Shown here: piece after piece, positions 1 through 8,139 of the stretch | Position numbering within the stretch: the stretch's first letter is position 1 | Layout of the letters: each line of letters begins with the position of its first letter | Assembly (NCBI RefSeq): GCF_024497955.1 | Contig: NZ_JANHKP010000018.1 | Span: 1 to 64,000 of the forward strand | DNA from: Streptomyces sp. C10-9-1 | GTDB lineage: Bacteria > Actinomycetota > Actinomycetes > Streptomycetales > Streptomycetaceae | DNA length: 64,000 bases | Direction of reading: 5' to 3' | Notes under the pieces: model-generated | The model's database searches: none | What the model was told of the DNA's origin: nothing | Seen by the model: only the letters and a program-made list of their open reading frames with translations | Made by a program: the position numbers and the translations under genes

Positions 1-110
1 GGACGGCGCCGACCGGGGCAACCTCGCCGCCGCGCCGGACGACTCGCTCGCGGCCTGGCTCGACGCCCTGGAGACGGCGGCGGAGCAGAAGCTCCCCACG
101 CAAACGACCT
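1..110 (+). CDS. 3' fragment of an unidentified gene, no clear stop
   Basis: From base 2 the forward strand reads as a clean actinobacterial coding frame, with nearly every third codon position G or C, for about 32 codons; it includes AAWLDALETAAEQKLP. The gene starts to the left of the window. After about base 97 the codon signature is lost, yet no stop occurs in this frame for a long distance. The gene is therefore probably broken by a frameshift or lost its end. I do not recognise the family. Confidence 0.35.
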
Positions 111-379
111 CATGGCGCGCGGTCGGCCCCTGTTCCCGGCTCAAGGGCTCGGTCGGGCGGTCGGGCGGGGGTCGGGGGGCGCAAGCCGTACCCGACGTCC
201 GCGGGGCCGTGTCATCCTGCCTCGGCACTCGACCACGGTCTCGGCAGGCATTCCATCCCCGCGGACGTCATGGATACCTGGTTCGGCGCCCCGGCCGCCG
301 GCGGGTCCCGCCCCCCTCTCCGGGGTCTGCCGCGGCCAGGCCGGGGCGCCTCGCGGCGGCCGGACGGCCGGCCGGTGCA

Positions 380-1423
380 TCAGAAGGCGATGCGGACCTT
401 CAGCGCCTCGCGGTCGTGCATGGCGCGGTAGCCGTCCGGGACCCCGTCGAGGCCGACGGTGCGGTCGAAGACCGGGCCCGGGTCGATGGCGCCGGAGAGC
501 ACGTCCGGCAGCAGTTCGGGGATGTACGCGCGGGCGGGGGCGACGCCGCCGGCCAGCGTCACGTTGCGGCCGAACATCTGGGCGATGTCCACGCCGGCGG
601 AGCCTCCGTGGGGCACGCCGACGTAGCCGACCGCACCGCCGTCCCGGGCGATGGAGACGGCGGTGCGCAGGGACTCCTCGGTGCCGACGGCCTCCAGGAC
701 GGCGTGCGCCCCCTGGCCCCCGGTCAGTTCCCTGACGGCCTCGACCGCGGCTTCACCGCGCTCGGCGACGACGTCGGTGGCCCCGAAGCCGCGGGCGATG
801 GCGGTGCGCTGCTCGTGCCGGCCCAGCGCGATGATCCTTTCGGCGCCGAGGCGCCGGGCGGCGAGCACACCGCACAGGCCGACCGCGCCGTCGCCGACCA
901 CGGCGACGGTGGAGCCGGGGCGGATCCGGGCGGCGACGGCGGCGTGGTGGCCGGTGCTCATCACGTCGGAGAGGGCGAGCAGGGCGGGGAGCAGCTTCTC
1001 CTCGCCGGCTGCCTCCTTCGGCAGCTTGACCAGGGTGCCGTCGGCGAACGGCACACGGACGGCTTCGCCCTGGCCGCCGTCGGAGCCGGCCTCGCCCCAG
1101 AAGCCGCCCTCGGGGCAGGAGGTGTGCAGGCCCTCGCTGCAGTAGTCGCAGGTGCCGTCGGACCAGACGAACGGGGCCACCACGAAGTCGCCGCGGGTGA
1201 AGCCGGTCACCTCGGAGCCGGTGTCCTCGACGACGCCCAGGAACTCGTGTCCGATCCGCTGCCCTGCCGCCCGGGAGGCCACACCGCGGTACGCCCACAG
1301 GTCGCTGCCGCAGATGCAGGCGTTGACCACCCGAACCACGGCGTCGGTCGGCCGCCGGACCACCGGGTCGGGTACGTCCTCGATCCGGATGTCGTGAGGG
1401 CCGTGGATCACGGTAGCGCGCAC
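380..1423 (-). CDS. Zinc-dependent alcohol dehydrogenase (MDR family)
   Basis: A 347-residue medium-chain dehydrogenase that should oxidise or reduce an alcohol/aldehyde with NAD(P). Cys38 (CICGSD) and His-Glu (GHEF, about residue 59) are the catalytic-zinc ligands, and a Rossmann stretch VAVVGDGAVGLCG lies near residue 173. The structural-zinc lobe is SDGTCDYCSEGLHTSC, where the first of the four usual cysteines is Asp, as in a known subgroup of these enzymes. The start is GTG with GGAG six bases upstream. It is divergent from a LysR gene, its probable regulator. The substrate is unknown. Confidence 0.9.
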   Translation of the reverse strand: MRATVIHGPHDIRIEDVPDPVVRRPTDAVVRVVNACICGSDLWAYRGVASRAAGQRIGHEFLGVVEDTGSEVTGFTRGDFVVAPFVWSDGTCDYCSEGLHTSCPEGGFWGEAGSDGGQGEAVRVPFADGTLVKLPKEAAGEEKLLPALLALSDVMSTGHHAAVAARIRPGSTVAVVGDGAVGLCGVLAARRLGAERIIALGRHEQRTAIARGFGATDVVAERGEAAVEAVRELTGGQGAHAVLEAVGTEESLRTAVSIARDGGAVGYVGVPHGGSAGVDIAQMFGRNVTLAGGVAPARAYIPELLPDVLSGAIDPGPVFDRTVGLDGVPDGYRAMHDREALKVRIAF

Positions 1424-1530
1424 GGAAGTCTCCTGGGACTGCTCGGGGCCTGGGCGGAGCAGCCAGGGTCGCCGTACACATGTTCTCGTGTCCAGCTACA
1501 TTCTCTACAGCCTCTGTTTAAGATGAACTG
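1424..1530. promoter_or_regulatory. Divergent promoter region, dehydrogenase / LysR
   Basis: This is the 107-base space between the divergent dehydrogenase and LysR genes. It contains ACAC-N8-GTGT (1476-1491), a short dyad of the kind LysR proteins bind. It also has a -10-like TAAGAT (1519-1524) six bases before the LysR ATG, which suggests a leaderless LysR transcript. The dyad is weak and its role is inferred from position. Confidence 0.4.
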
Positions 1531-2454
1531 ATGCTCGATCTTCGGCGGCTCATCCTCCTGCGTGATCTGGACGCCCACGGCACGGTGACCGCTGTGGCGG
1601 AGCTCCACGGCGTCACGCCCTCCGCCGTCTCGCAGCAGCTGCGGTTGCTGGAGGTCGAGACCGGCGCCCGTCTTCTGGAGCGCACCGGCCGCTCCGTCCA
1701 CCTCACCGCCGCCGGGCGGCAGTTGGCCGACGACACCGAGCACGTGCTCACCGCGCTCGAACGGGCCCAGGACCGGCTGCAGGCCGGCCGGGGGGAGCCG
1801 ACCGGCCCCTTCCGCGTCGCCTGCTTCCCCAGTGCGTTCGCACCGGTGGGTGCCCCCCTCGGCGAAGCCCTGGAGAGCGCCCACGGGAACCTGCGCCTGC
1901 ACCTGACCGAAGCCGAACCGGAAGCCGCCGTGCGGCTGCTGCTCCAGCGTCGCGTCGACCTCGCCCTGCTCTACCGCTACACCAACCTCGCCACTCCCCC
2001 GTACGCCGGCGTCGAGACCCACGCCCTGCGGACCGATCCGCTGGTCGCGGTCCTGCGCAACGACCATCCGGCAGCCCGCCGCGGGCGGGGCGCGGTCGAC
2101 CTGCGAGAGCTCGCGGACACCGAGTGGATCACCGCCCCGCCCCACACAGCCTGCGGAGACGCGGTCCTGCAAGCCTGCCGGTCGGCCGGTTTCACTCCGC
2201 GGGTCCGCCACACCTGCACCGACTTCTCCGCCATGATCGCCATCGCCGCAGGCGGCGGCCACACCGCCCTCATCCCGCACCTGGCAGCAGCCCACCTGCC
2301 ACCGGTGCTGGCGGCACGACCGGTCACGGACAGCACCCTCGCGCGCACGATCGAGACCGCCGTCCGGCACGGTACGGCGCACGAGCCCGCGGTCGCCGCC
2401 GGCCTCACCGCACTGCGCGCTCTCTGCGACGGCTCGCACGACGCACCGAGGTGA
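1531..2454 (+). CDS. LysR-family transcriptional regulator
   Basis: A 307-residue LysR protein. The N-terminal winged helix-turn-helix is clear: LDLRRLILLRDLDAHGTVTA, then TPSAVSQQLRLLE as recognition helix and GRSVHLTAAG as wing. A periplasmic-binding-protein-like effector domain follows from about residue 90. It starts 108 bases from the divergent alcohol dehydrogenase gene, the classic arrangement for a LysR regulator and its target. No Shine-Dalgarno is visible; TAAGAT six bases before the ATG suggests leaderless translation. The effector is unknown. Confidence 0.92.
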   Translation: MLDLRRLILLRDLDAHGTVTAVAELHGVTPSAVSQQLRLLEVETGARLLERTGRSVHLTAAGRQLADDTEHVLTALERAQDRLQAGRGEPTGPFRVACFPSAFAPVGAPLGEALESAHGNLRLHLTEAEPEAAVRLLLQRRVDLALLYRYTNLATPPYAGVETHALRTDPLVAVLRNDHPAARRGRGAVDLRELADTEWITAPPHTACGDAVLQACRSAGFTPRVRHTCTDFSAMIAIAAGGGHTALIPHLAAAHLPPVLAARPVTDSTLARTIETAVRHGTAHEPAVAAGLTALRALCDGSHDAPR

Positions 2455-3187
2455 GGCCCCCGGGAAGGCGCCGGGAGCGACCGCCTGCCGGCAGGTGAGC
2501 GCGTACGCGGGGGCACCCGCAGCCGCGCGGCCCCGCCCCGACCGTGCGGAACGCCTCCGGGTGAGGTCGCGGGCGACGATCACACCGCCGCGGCGCACGG
2601 CGCGCTTCCCGGGCCAGGCCACGACGAGAGCCGAAGGCCCGCGCCTGCCGTCGGCCACTCGTCCTGCGCCGGCGTCCGCCCGGACCGACCGGAAGCGGCC
2701 GGGCAGGACCGCTTCACGCGCGAACCTGCTCCCGGGGACCCGTCGTTCACTTGTGATCTCACTCGTACAGGACACCACTCACGGCTCCTGGACACGTCAT
2801 CCCAGCACCTGGACCACGCGGCGACGTGGGCCACGCCGTAGACGCCGAACCTCCCGGCGGGCGCGTCGGCGTCGCCGGGCGCAGGGAGCAGGCCGGGGGT
2901 GCGCCGTCATCGCCGACGCAGCGGAGACCGGGAGCCTCTCGCAGAGCGCAATGCGCCGCCTCCTTCGCTCCCCCGCTCTGCCCAGAGGGGCGGAGAACCC
3001 GGGACACGTGCAGGCGCACCGGGCGGGTGCGACGCCGTCGGCAGACCCGGGCCGAGTCACCGGCCCCCTCGGCGTGCCGGACCACCGGCGGGTCGGTGCG
3101 CTCCTCGGGTGCGGGCCCCATGGGACGCGCCGTGACGGCCGCGGCGGGGCTCGTCTCGTGCTGCGCTTGAGCACGGACACCGCCGCT
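2455..3187. other. 733-base intergenic region, no supported gene
   Basis: This lies between the convergent LysR and DUF2267 genes. The open frames here have no recognisable domain and no consistent third-position GC pattern. A short dyad CCTGCCGGCAGG sits near 2486. Nothing else can be named; it may contain decayed coding sequence. Confidence 0.5.
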
Positions 3188-3631
3188 CTACGCGGCGGGG
3201 GTGAGGTCGGCGCGGCCGAACAGCAGCGCGTATCCGGTGGGAAGCCGGTGCAGGATGCGGGTGATCATGTCGGGGCCGGCGCAGGCGGCGACGGCCGCGA
3301 AGACGGATCCGGTGTCCCAGCGGGTGGTGGCCGGGGAGGCGCCGGAGCGGGCGGCGAGGTCCTTCACCAGGGCCCAGCCGGTCAGCGGCCGGGCGTCGGG
3401 ATTCGGGGCGGTGAGGATGCGTGCGGCCTCCCGGGGCAGGCGGGCGGCCAGGGCTTCGCGTTCGTCGCCGGTGAGCTGGCGCCCGAGTCCGGCGAGGACC
3501 AGGCGGACGGCTTCGTCGGCCCTCTCGCGTGTGGGGTACGCGCCTTCGTAGCGGACCTTCTCCAGCATCTGCTCGTACGCCGCCCCGTAGGGCTGCGGGC
3601 GCTCGAGCGGTGCGCGGACGTCGGTGATCAC
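3188..3631 (-). CDS. DUF2267 domain protein
   Basis: A 147-residue soluble protein of the DUF2267 family, whose function is unknown. Visible family features are the helical repeat around ERADEAVRLVLAGLGRQLTG (about 35-54), the LAARLPREAARIL segment and the terminal LPTGYALLFGR. The start is GTG; GAGAAAGG lies about 11 bases upstream. It is immediately downstream of a second DUF2267 gene on the same strand, 63 or more bases away, and the two are probably a tandem duplication. Such genes often sit near stress proteins, as here beside Hsp20. Confidence 0.85.
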   Translation of the reverse strand: MITDVRAPLERPQPYGAAYEQMLEKVRYEGAYPTRERADEAVRLVLAGLGRQLTGDEREALAARLPREAARILTAPNPDARPLTGWALVKDLAARSGASPATTRWDTGSVFAAVAACAGPDMITRILHRLPTGYALLFGRADLTPAA

Positions 3632-3694
3632 TGCGGTGCATGCCTTTCTCGTGGGCGGGGCGGGACGGTGCCTGCAGCGGCACCGAGGCGGGGG

Positions 3695-4090
3695 TCAGAT
3701 GGGCTGCGGGCGGCCGAAGAGGAGGTCGTAGCCGGCGGGCAGTTGGAACAGGATCTGCTCCAGCAGGTCGTCGCCGGCGGCGTCGGCGGCCGTGGACAGG
3801 ACGGCGCCGACGTCCCAGGTCGCGGTCTGCTCGGTGGCGCCCTCGATCCACGCGGCGGTCGCCCGCACGAACCGCTCCGGTGCCAGCGGCTCGGCGCTCT
3901 GGAGCGGGTTGAGCAGGATCAGCGCGAACTCCTCCGGCAGACGTGCCGCGAGCCGGGCGCGGACTTCGCCGACCAGGTGCGCGCCCAGCAGGGCGAGCAC
4001 CACGCGGGCCGCGCGCTCCGCCTCTTCTGCCGTGCCGTACTCGCCGCGTTCCTTGACGTGGTCGAGGAACGCTTCGCGTCGCAGAGTCAT
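3695..4090 (-). CDS. DUF2267 domain protein (second copy)
   Basis: A 131-residue DUF2267 protein beginning at MTLRREAFLDHV. The frame stays open upstream to a GTG at 4135, but the family domain starts right at this ATG and GGGGTGG lies eight bases before it, so this start is preferred. Key segments are AEEAERAARVVLALLGAHL and LPAGYDLLFGR, the latter matching the end of the downstream paralogue. Both copies probably share a transcript running away from the hsp18 gene. The molecular role is unknown. Confidence 0.83.
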   Translation of the reverse strand: MTLRREAFLDHVKERGEYGTAEEAERAARVVLALLGAHLVGEVRARLAARLPEEFALILLNPLQSAEPLAPERFVRATAAWIEGATEQTATWDVGAVLSTAADAAGDDLLEQILFQLPAGYDLLFGRPQPI

Positions 4091-4204
4091 CTCGTCCGCC
4101 ACCCCGTCCTGTCTCGTCTTCATCGGGCTGCCCACGGGGTGCGGAGGACGGGGGTGAGAGGGGGGAGACCGGGTGTTCCGTCCTCCGCACCGTATCCGGC
4201 CGTG

Positions 4205-4636
4205 TCAGCCGGAGATCTCCTTGCGGCCGGAGCCGACGCCGACGGAGACCTTGCGGGGCTTGGCGCGCTCGGCGATCGGGATGCGCAGGGTGAGCACGCC
4301 CGCGTCGTAGTCGGCCTGGATGTGCTCGGTGTCGAGGGTGTCGGCGAGCACGATCTGGCGGGAGAAGACGCCCAGCGGCCGCTCGGTCAGCTCCATCTGC
4401 ACGTCGTCGGCCCTCGTGACGGGCCGGCGCTCGGCCTTGACCGTCAGCATGTTCCGCTCGACGTCGATGTCGATCGCGTCGGCGCTGACGCCGGGAAGGT
4501 CGAAGGCCACCACGTACTCGTCGCCCTCGCGGTAGGCGTCCATCGGCATCGCCGACGGCTTCGACCAGGTTCCCGGGCCCATGAGCTGCTGGGCCAGCCG
4601 GTCCAGCTCACGGAACGGGTCGGTGCGCATCAACAT
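4205..4636 (-). CDS. Small heat-shock protein, Hsp20/alpha-crystallin family
   Basis: A 143-residue ATP-independent chaperone that binds unfolding proteins in the cytoplasm. After a short N-terminal MLMRTDPFRELDRL, the alpha-crystallin domain spans about 35-135 (YVVAFDLPGV, GVLTLRIPIAE) and ends with an IPI-type anchoring motif. The ATG at 4636 is chosen over an open frame to 4705 because GGAGG lies eight bases upstream and family members begin there. It is divergent from an HSP18-type regulator gene across two operators, so it is very likely the heat-inducible hsp18 of this organism. Confidence 0.95.
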   Translation of the reverse strand: MLMRTDPFRELDRLAQQLMGPGTWSKPSAMPMDAYREGDEYVVAFDLPGVSADAIDIDVERNMLTVKAERRPVTRADDVQMELTERPLGVFSRQIVLADTLDTEHIQADYDAGVLTLRIPIAERAKPRKVSVGVGSGRKEISG

Positions 4637-4699
4637 GGAAAACACCTCCAGAGGTTCGGGCAGTTGCTGCCAATGCGCCTCACTGACACCGTTGTAGCA

Positions 4700-4744
4700 T
4701 GTCATCCGATGGATGACAAAGACGATGTCGTCAGAAGGATGACA
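4700..4744. promoter_or_regulatory. Two tandem 19-bp operators between hsp18 and its regulator
   Basis: The first site, 4700-4718, is a perfect dyad TGTCATCC-GAT-GGATGACA. The second, 4726-4744, is TGTCGTCA-GAA-GGATGACA, with the same spacing and two mismatches in the left arm. Their centres are 26 bp apart. They fill the space between the divergent small heat-shock gene and the HSP18-regulator gene, so they are probably the regulator's own binding sites. They do not match the HspR (HAIR) or CIRCE sequences. Confidence 0.7.
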
Positions 4745-4761
4745 CCCCGAGGGAGGCGCCC

Positions 4762-5391
4762 ATGACCCCGGCCGAACAGCCGCCCCCGATCAGCACCGAC
4801 ACCTGCGGCCCGGCGTCGTTCCTCGCCGCCGCGGCCGCCCTCGACGCCATCGACGACGCCCTGCACACCGCCCGGCACGACGACCCCGACACCCCCTCCC
4901 CCGCGCCGGCCCCGGAGCAGGCACTGGCCTCGCTCCTGCTGCTGCGGCAGGTCCGCGAGCAACTCGCCGGATGGGAGACCGGCCTGATCGAGACCGCCCG
5001 CGACGCCGGCGCCAGCTGGGCAGACCTCGCCCACCCCCTCGGCGTCGCCAGCCGCCAGGCCGCCGAACGCCGCTACCTGCGCGGCCGCCCCGGCCCCGAA
5101 GGGACCACCGGCGAGCAACGCGTGACGGCCACCCGCCAAGCCCGCGCCACACAACGCACCACCGCCGCCCGGGCCCGCGACAACGCCGCCGACCTGCGCC
5201 GCCTCGCCGGCCAGATCACCGCCCTGACCGACCTGGCCCCCGCGGCCCGCCGCCCGGTCGCAGCGCTCCACGCCGCCCTCGCCGACGACGACCCCGCCGC
5301 CCTGATCCGCCCCCTGACCGCCACCCGCCCCCACCTGGCCACCGCCCACCCCGACCTCACCGCACGACTCGACACCCTCACCTCCCCCTGA
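4762..5391 (+). CDS. HSP18-type transcriptional regulator
   Basis: A 209-residue protein of the family found beside Hsp20 genes in Streptomyces and named HSP18 transcriptional regulator. The central WADLAHPLGVASRQAAERRY (about residues 76-95) reads as a helix-turn-helix; the C-terminal half is an Ala/Arg-rich helical region. GGGAGG sits six bases before the ATG. It is divergent from hsp18 and flanked by two matching operators, which suggests autoregulation plus control of the chaperone gene. Whether temperature is sensed by this protein directly is not visible. Confidence 0.8.
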   Translation: MTPAEQPPPISTDTCGPASFLAAAAALDAIDDALHTARHDDPDTPSPAPAPEQALASLLLLRQVREQLAGWETGLIETARDAGASWADLAHPLGVASRQAAERRYLRGRPGPEGTTGEQRVTATRQARATQRTTAARARDNAADLRRLAGQITALTDLAPAARRPVAALHAALADDDPAALIRPLTATRPHLATAHPDLTARLDTLTSP

Positions 5392-5563
5392 CCACGGGCC
5401 ACACATACGCGGCGTGAGGCCGTCCCGGGGCCGACCCACTCTCGACGTGGGCGGCCCCAGGGACCCAGCAGCGCCCGCGCGGGTACCGCGCTCCCGCCAG
5501 CCCACCCGGCAGCGGATCCGAAGCCGGCGCCGGAGGGCAGCAGGTGCCCGGCCCGGCGCTCCG

Positions 5564-6028
5564 TCAGGCCTCGTGCAGGCGGAAGGCCAGTCCGCGCTCG
5601 CCCTCCGATCGCGGGCCGAAGATTCGGCGGTCCTTCTCCTCGATCGGCACATCGTTGATGCTCGCCTCACGCCGGGTCATCAGCCCGCGCCCGTCGAACT
5701 CCCACAGCTCGTTCCCGTACGACCGCCACCACCGGCCGTCGCCGTCCTGGCACTCGTACCGGAAGCGAACAGCGATGCGGTTGCCGTCGAAGGCCCACAG
5801 GTCCTTGCGCAGTGCGTACGCCCTCTCTCGCGCCCACTTCGCCGCGAGGAACCCGACGATCTCCGCACGGCCGGTGATGAAGGTGCCGCGGTTACGCCAT
5901 ACCGAGTCCTCCGAGTAGGCGAGCGCCACCCTGTGCGGGTCGCGGGTGTTCCACGCGTCCTCGGCGGCCTGCACCTTCCGGGCCGCGCTCTTACGGGTGA
6001 ACGGGGGTAGCGGCGGCCGGTCGGTCAT
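5564..6028 (-). CDS. DUF1348, NTF2/SnoaL-like protein
   Basis: A 154-residue DUF1348 protein with the NTF2-like cone fold. Family segments are AAEDAWNTRDPHRVALAYSE (about 22-41), SVWRNRGTFITGRAEI and the C-terminal GLMTRREASINDVPIEE. The enzymatic activity, if any, is unknown. GGAGG lies five bases before the ATG. It is divergent from a TetR gene and the shared spacer carries two operators, so it is the likely target of that repressor. Confidence 0.88.
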   Translation of the reverse strand: MTDRPPLPPFTRKSAARKVQAAEDAWNTRDPHRVALAYSEDSVWRNRGTFITGRAEIVGFLAAKWARERAYALRKDLWAFDGNRIAVRFRYECQDGDGRWWRSYGNELWEFDGRGLMTRREASINDVPIEEKDRRIFGPRSEGERGLAFRLHEA

Positions 6029-6061
6029 GTCTTCCTCCAGGGAGTGGATCGATGAGCAGAC

Positions 6062-6116
6062 ACGGGAGAACGAACGTTCTCCCGTGGGCTGCTACCGTAG
6101 GAGAACGTTCGTTCTC
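6062..6116. promoter_or_regulatory. Paired TetR operators between DUF1348 and tetR genes
   Basis: Two 16-bp dyads face each other: GAGAAC-GAAC-GTTCTC at 6066-6081 and GAGAAC-GTTC-GTTCTC at 6101-6116. Each is the exact reverse complement of the other, and their centres are 35 bp apart. The first is extended by ACGG/CCGT to a 24-bp dyad (6062-6085). Position and symmetry make them probable binding sites for the adjacent TetR protein, one per divergent promoter. Confidence 0.75.
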
Positions 6117-6136
6117 GCGTCAAGGAGAGGCCGCGC

Positions 6137-6688
6137 ATGGACACCGCAACCGCCCGGGAACAGGCACTGGACGCCGCCGAGAGGCTGTTCTACGGCCGCG
6201 GTATCCAGTCCGTCGGCATGGACGACATCAGGGGGGCGTCCGGGGTTTCACTCAAGCGGCTCTATCAGCTCTTCCCGGCGAAGGAGCAGCTGGTCGAGGC
6301 GTACCTGGAGCGCCGCGACGTGCGCTGGCGCGGTGAACTCGCCGCGTACGTGGCACGGGAGCAGGATCCCAAGCAGCGGATCATCGCCGTCTTCGACTGG
6401 CTTCAGGAGTGGTTCGGCGACGAGGAGTTCCGCGGGTGCGCCTGGATCAACGCCTACGGCGAGCTGGGCGCCCGGTCCGACCGGGTGGCAGGCCAGGTGC
6501 GGGCTCACAAGCAGGCGTTCCGGGACTACCTCGGCTCACTGGTGGCCGGGGCCGAGCTGCCCGACGCACTGACCGGGCCGCTCCATCTCCTGGCCGAGGG
6601 TGCCATGGTCACGGCGGGGGTCACGGGCAGTACACGACCGGCGGCCGAGGCCCGTCAGGCGGCGCGGTCCCTCCTGACGGTGCGCTGA
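6137..6688 (+). CDS. TetR-family transcriptional regulator
   Basis: A 183-residue TetR repressor. The N-terminal helix-turn-helix is AAERLFYGRGIQSVGMDDI followed by GVSLKRLYQLFPAKEQLVEA (about residues 13-55); the remainder is the helical ligand-binding and dimerisation domain, with a single conserved FRGCAWINA segment near 95. AAGGAG lies about ten bases before the ATG. It is divergent from the DUF1348 gene across paired operators and is therefore probably its autoregulated local repressor. The ligand is unknown. Confidence 0.9.
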   Translation: MDTATAREQALDAAERLFYGRGIQSVGMDDIRGASGVSLKRLYQLFPAKEQLVEAYLERRDVRWRGELAAYVAREQDPKQRIIAVFDWLQEWFGDEEFRGCAWINAYGELGARSDRVAGQVRAHKQAFRDYLGSLVAGAELPDALTGPLHLLAEGAMVTAGVTGSTRPAAEARQAARSLLTVR

Positions 6689-7178
6689 GGCGGACCACGC
6701 AGCAGGACCGGGGCGAGCCGAACCAGGGCCCGTGGGCCTACCGGGTCGGCGCGTCCGAGTTCTCGCGGTGCCCGGTGGCAGTGCTCTCTCCGGCCTCGAG
6801 CGAGGGTTCCATGTGCCGCAGGGTCGGGTTCGGCAACGCGTCGGGCGAACCGCGTCGACGCCGGCGTCTCCGTACCGCTTCCGGCAGCCGACGGAGGCGG
6901 GGCCGGGCCGGCATCAGGGGGTGGGTGCCGTCTCCGTGTCTCGCCGTGCCCGAACCCGGCCTCGGCCAGAACGACTTGGCCGCCCGGCCGCGTCCCCGCT
7001 GTGCTCGGCCCCCTGTTCGTGCGGCAGGTAGCCGAATCCGAGGGACCGGGGGCGACGTGCAGCCGGCCGCCTTGCACGGTGGCGTCGGGGAGGGCGGGCC
7101 AGGCAGACGACGGCGCCGCGGGCTCAACGCGCCACCCCGGCAGGACGCAACACCGGATCGTGGCACTAGCCTGCGGTG
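6689..7178. other. 490-base intergenic region, no supported gene
   Basis: This lies between the tetR and YdeI genes. Open frames here are compositionally ordinary for the genome but show no family pattern and no starts with a ribosome site. The last 12 bases (TAGCCT at 7167-7172) look like a -10 element for the YdeI gene. I see nothing else. Confidence 0.5.
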
Positions 7179-7790
7179 ATGACCGGAACCGAGCTGGACG
7201 AGCTGATCGTCGCCGACGCGGCGGCGCTGCGCGCGTGGCTGCTGGACAACCACACCACCTCTCCTGGCGTGTGGCTCGCCCTGACCAGGAAGGGCGGCAC
7301 CGTCACCACCCTGACCTGGCAGCAGGCGGTCGACGAGGCCCTGTGCTTCGGCTGGATCGACGGGCAGGCCCGCAAACGCGACGAGGGGAGCTCCTGGAGG
7401 CGCTTCACCCCGCGCCGGCCCCGCAGCGTCTGGTCCCGGCGCAACGTCGACAACGTGGCCCGGTTGGAGGCAGCCGGCCTGATGCTGCCCGCCGGCCGCG
7501 CCGCAGTGGACGCGGCGAAGGCCGACGGACGGTGGGCAGCCGCCTATGCACCGTCATCGGAAGCGGAGGTACCGCCCGACCTCCGGGACGCGATCGCCGC
7601 GGACCCGGCAGCACAGGCGATGTTCGACGTGCTCACCAGAACCAACCGATTCGCCCTCATCAACCGGGTCAACGCCGTCAAGCGGGCCGAGACACGCACC
7701 CGGAAGATCGCCGAGTACGTGGCAATGCTGGCCCGGCACGAGACGATCCACCCACAGCGAGCCACACCGGCAAACCCGCCGACGCCGTGA
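7179..7790 (+). CDS. YdeI/OmpD-associated family protein
   Basis: A 203-residue cytoplasmic protein of the YdeI family (also called bacteriocin-protection YdeI/OmpD-associated). The core family pattern is present: LRAWLLDNHTTSPGVWLAL, the block EALCFGWIDGQARK (about 50-63), FTPRRPRSVWSRRN and the C-terminal VKRAETRTRKIAEYVAML. Biochemical function is unknown. GTG (7176) directly precedes the ATG; TAGCCT six bases before the ATG and no ribosome site suggest a leaderless message. Confidence 0.9.
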   Translation: MTGTELDELIVADAAALRAWLLDNHTTSPGVWLALTRKGGTVTTLTWQQAVDEALCFGWIDGQARKRDEGSSWRRFTPRRPRSVWSRRNVDNVARLEAAGLMLPAGRAAVDAAKADGRWAAAYAPSSEAEVPPDLRDAIAADPAAQAMFDVLTRTNRFALINRVNAVKRAETRTRKIAEYVAMLARHETIHPQRATPANPPTP

Positions 7791-8139
7791 CCGGACACCC
7801 GCCGAAACGGGCAGACCCGCGCTGCCGGGAATCCTGGTGACGTGGTCTTCAAGGTCGTCGGATCACTCGACGGCCGACGACCCGGGGGCTGGAGTAGCTC
7901 GGCCGAAGCCGTGGGAGGTCGACCGCGAACGTCCCCGGTGGCTACGGGACGTTGTCCTCGTCGATCTTGCACCGCAGCACCGCCGCCAGGTGCTCGGAGC
8001 GGTTCGGCCACCCGAGTGGTCGTCACGGCCCCCTGCGCACCGACACGGGGACGGCGAGGGGTTCAGCCCGCACGATGGGACGCGTCACCGCTGGGAACAC
8101 CACGGCCGTCGGAACGGCCGTACACATCGGGAGCTCTCT
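7791..8139. other. 349-base intergenic region, no supported gene
   Basis: The frame of the next gene stays open through this stretch, but the amino acids it would encode are Arg/Pro/Ser-rich and lack the codon pattern of the downstream gene. I see no promoter or repeat worth naming apart from GGGAG at about 8129-8133, the ribosome site of the next gene. Confidence 0.5.

Noticed and set aside
1476..1491. ACAC-N8-GTGT as a confirmed LysR operator
   Set aside because: Only four-base arms; expected by chance in this composition. Kept only as a remark in the divergent promoter entry.
2495..4765. Open frame of 756 codons on the plus strand
   Set aside because: It lies antisense to two DUF2267 genes and hsp18, which have clear domains and ribosome sites. 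The predicted protein is low-complexity.
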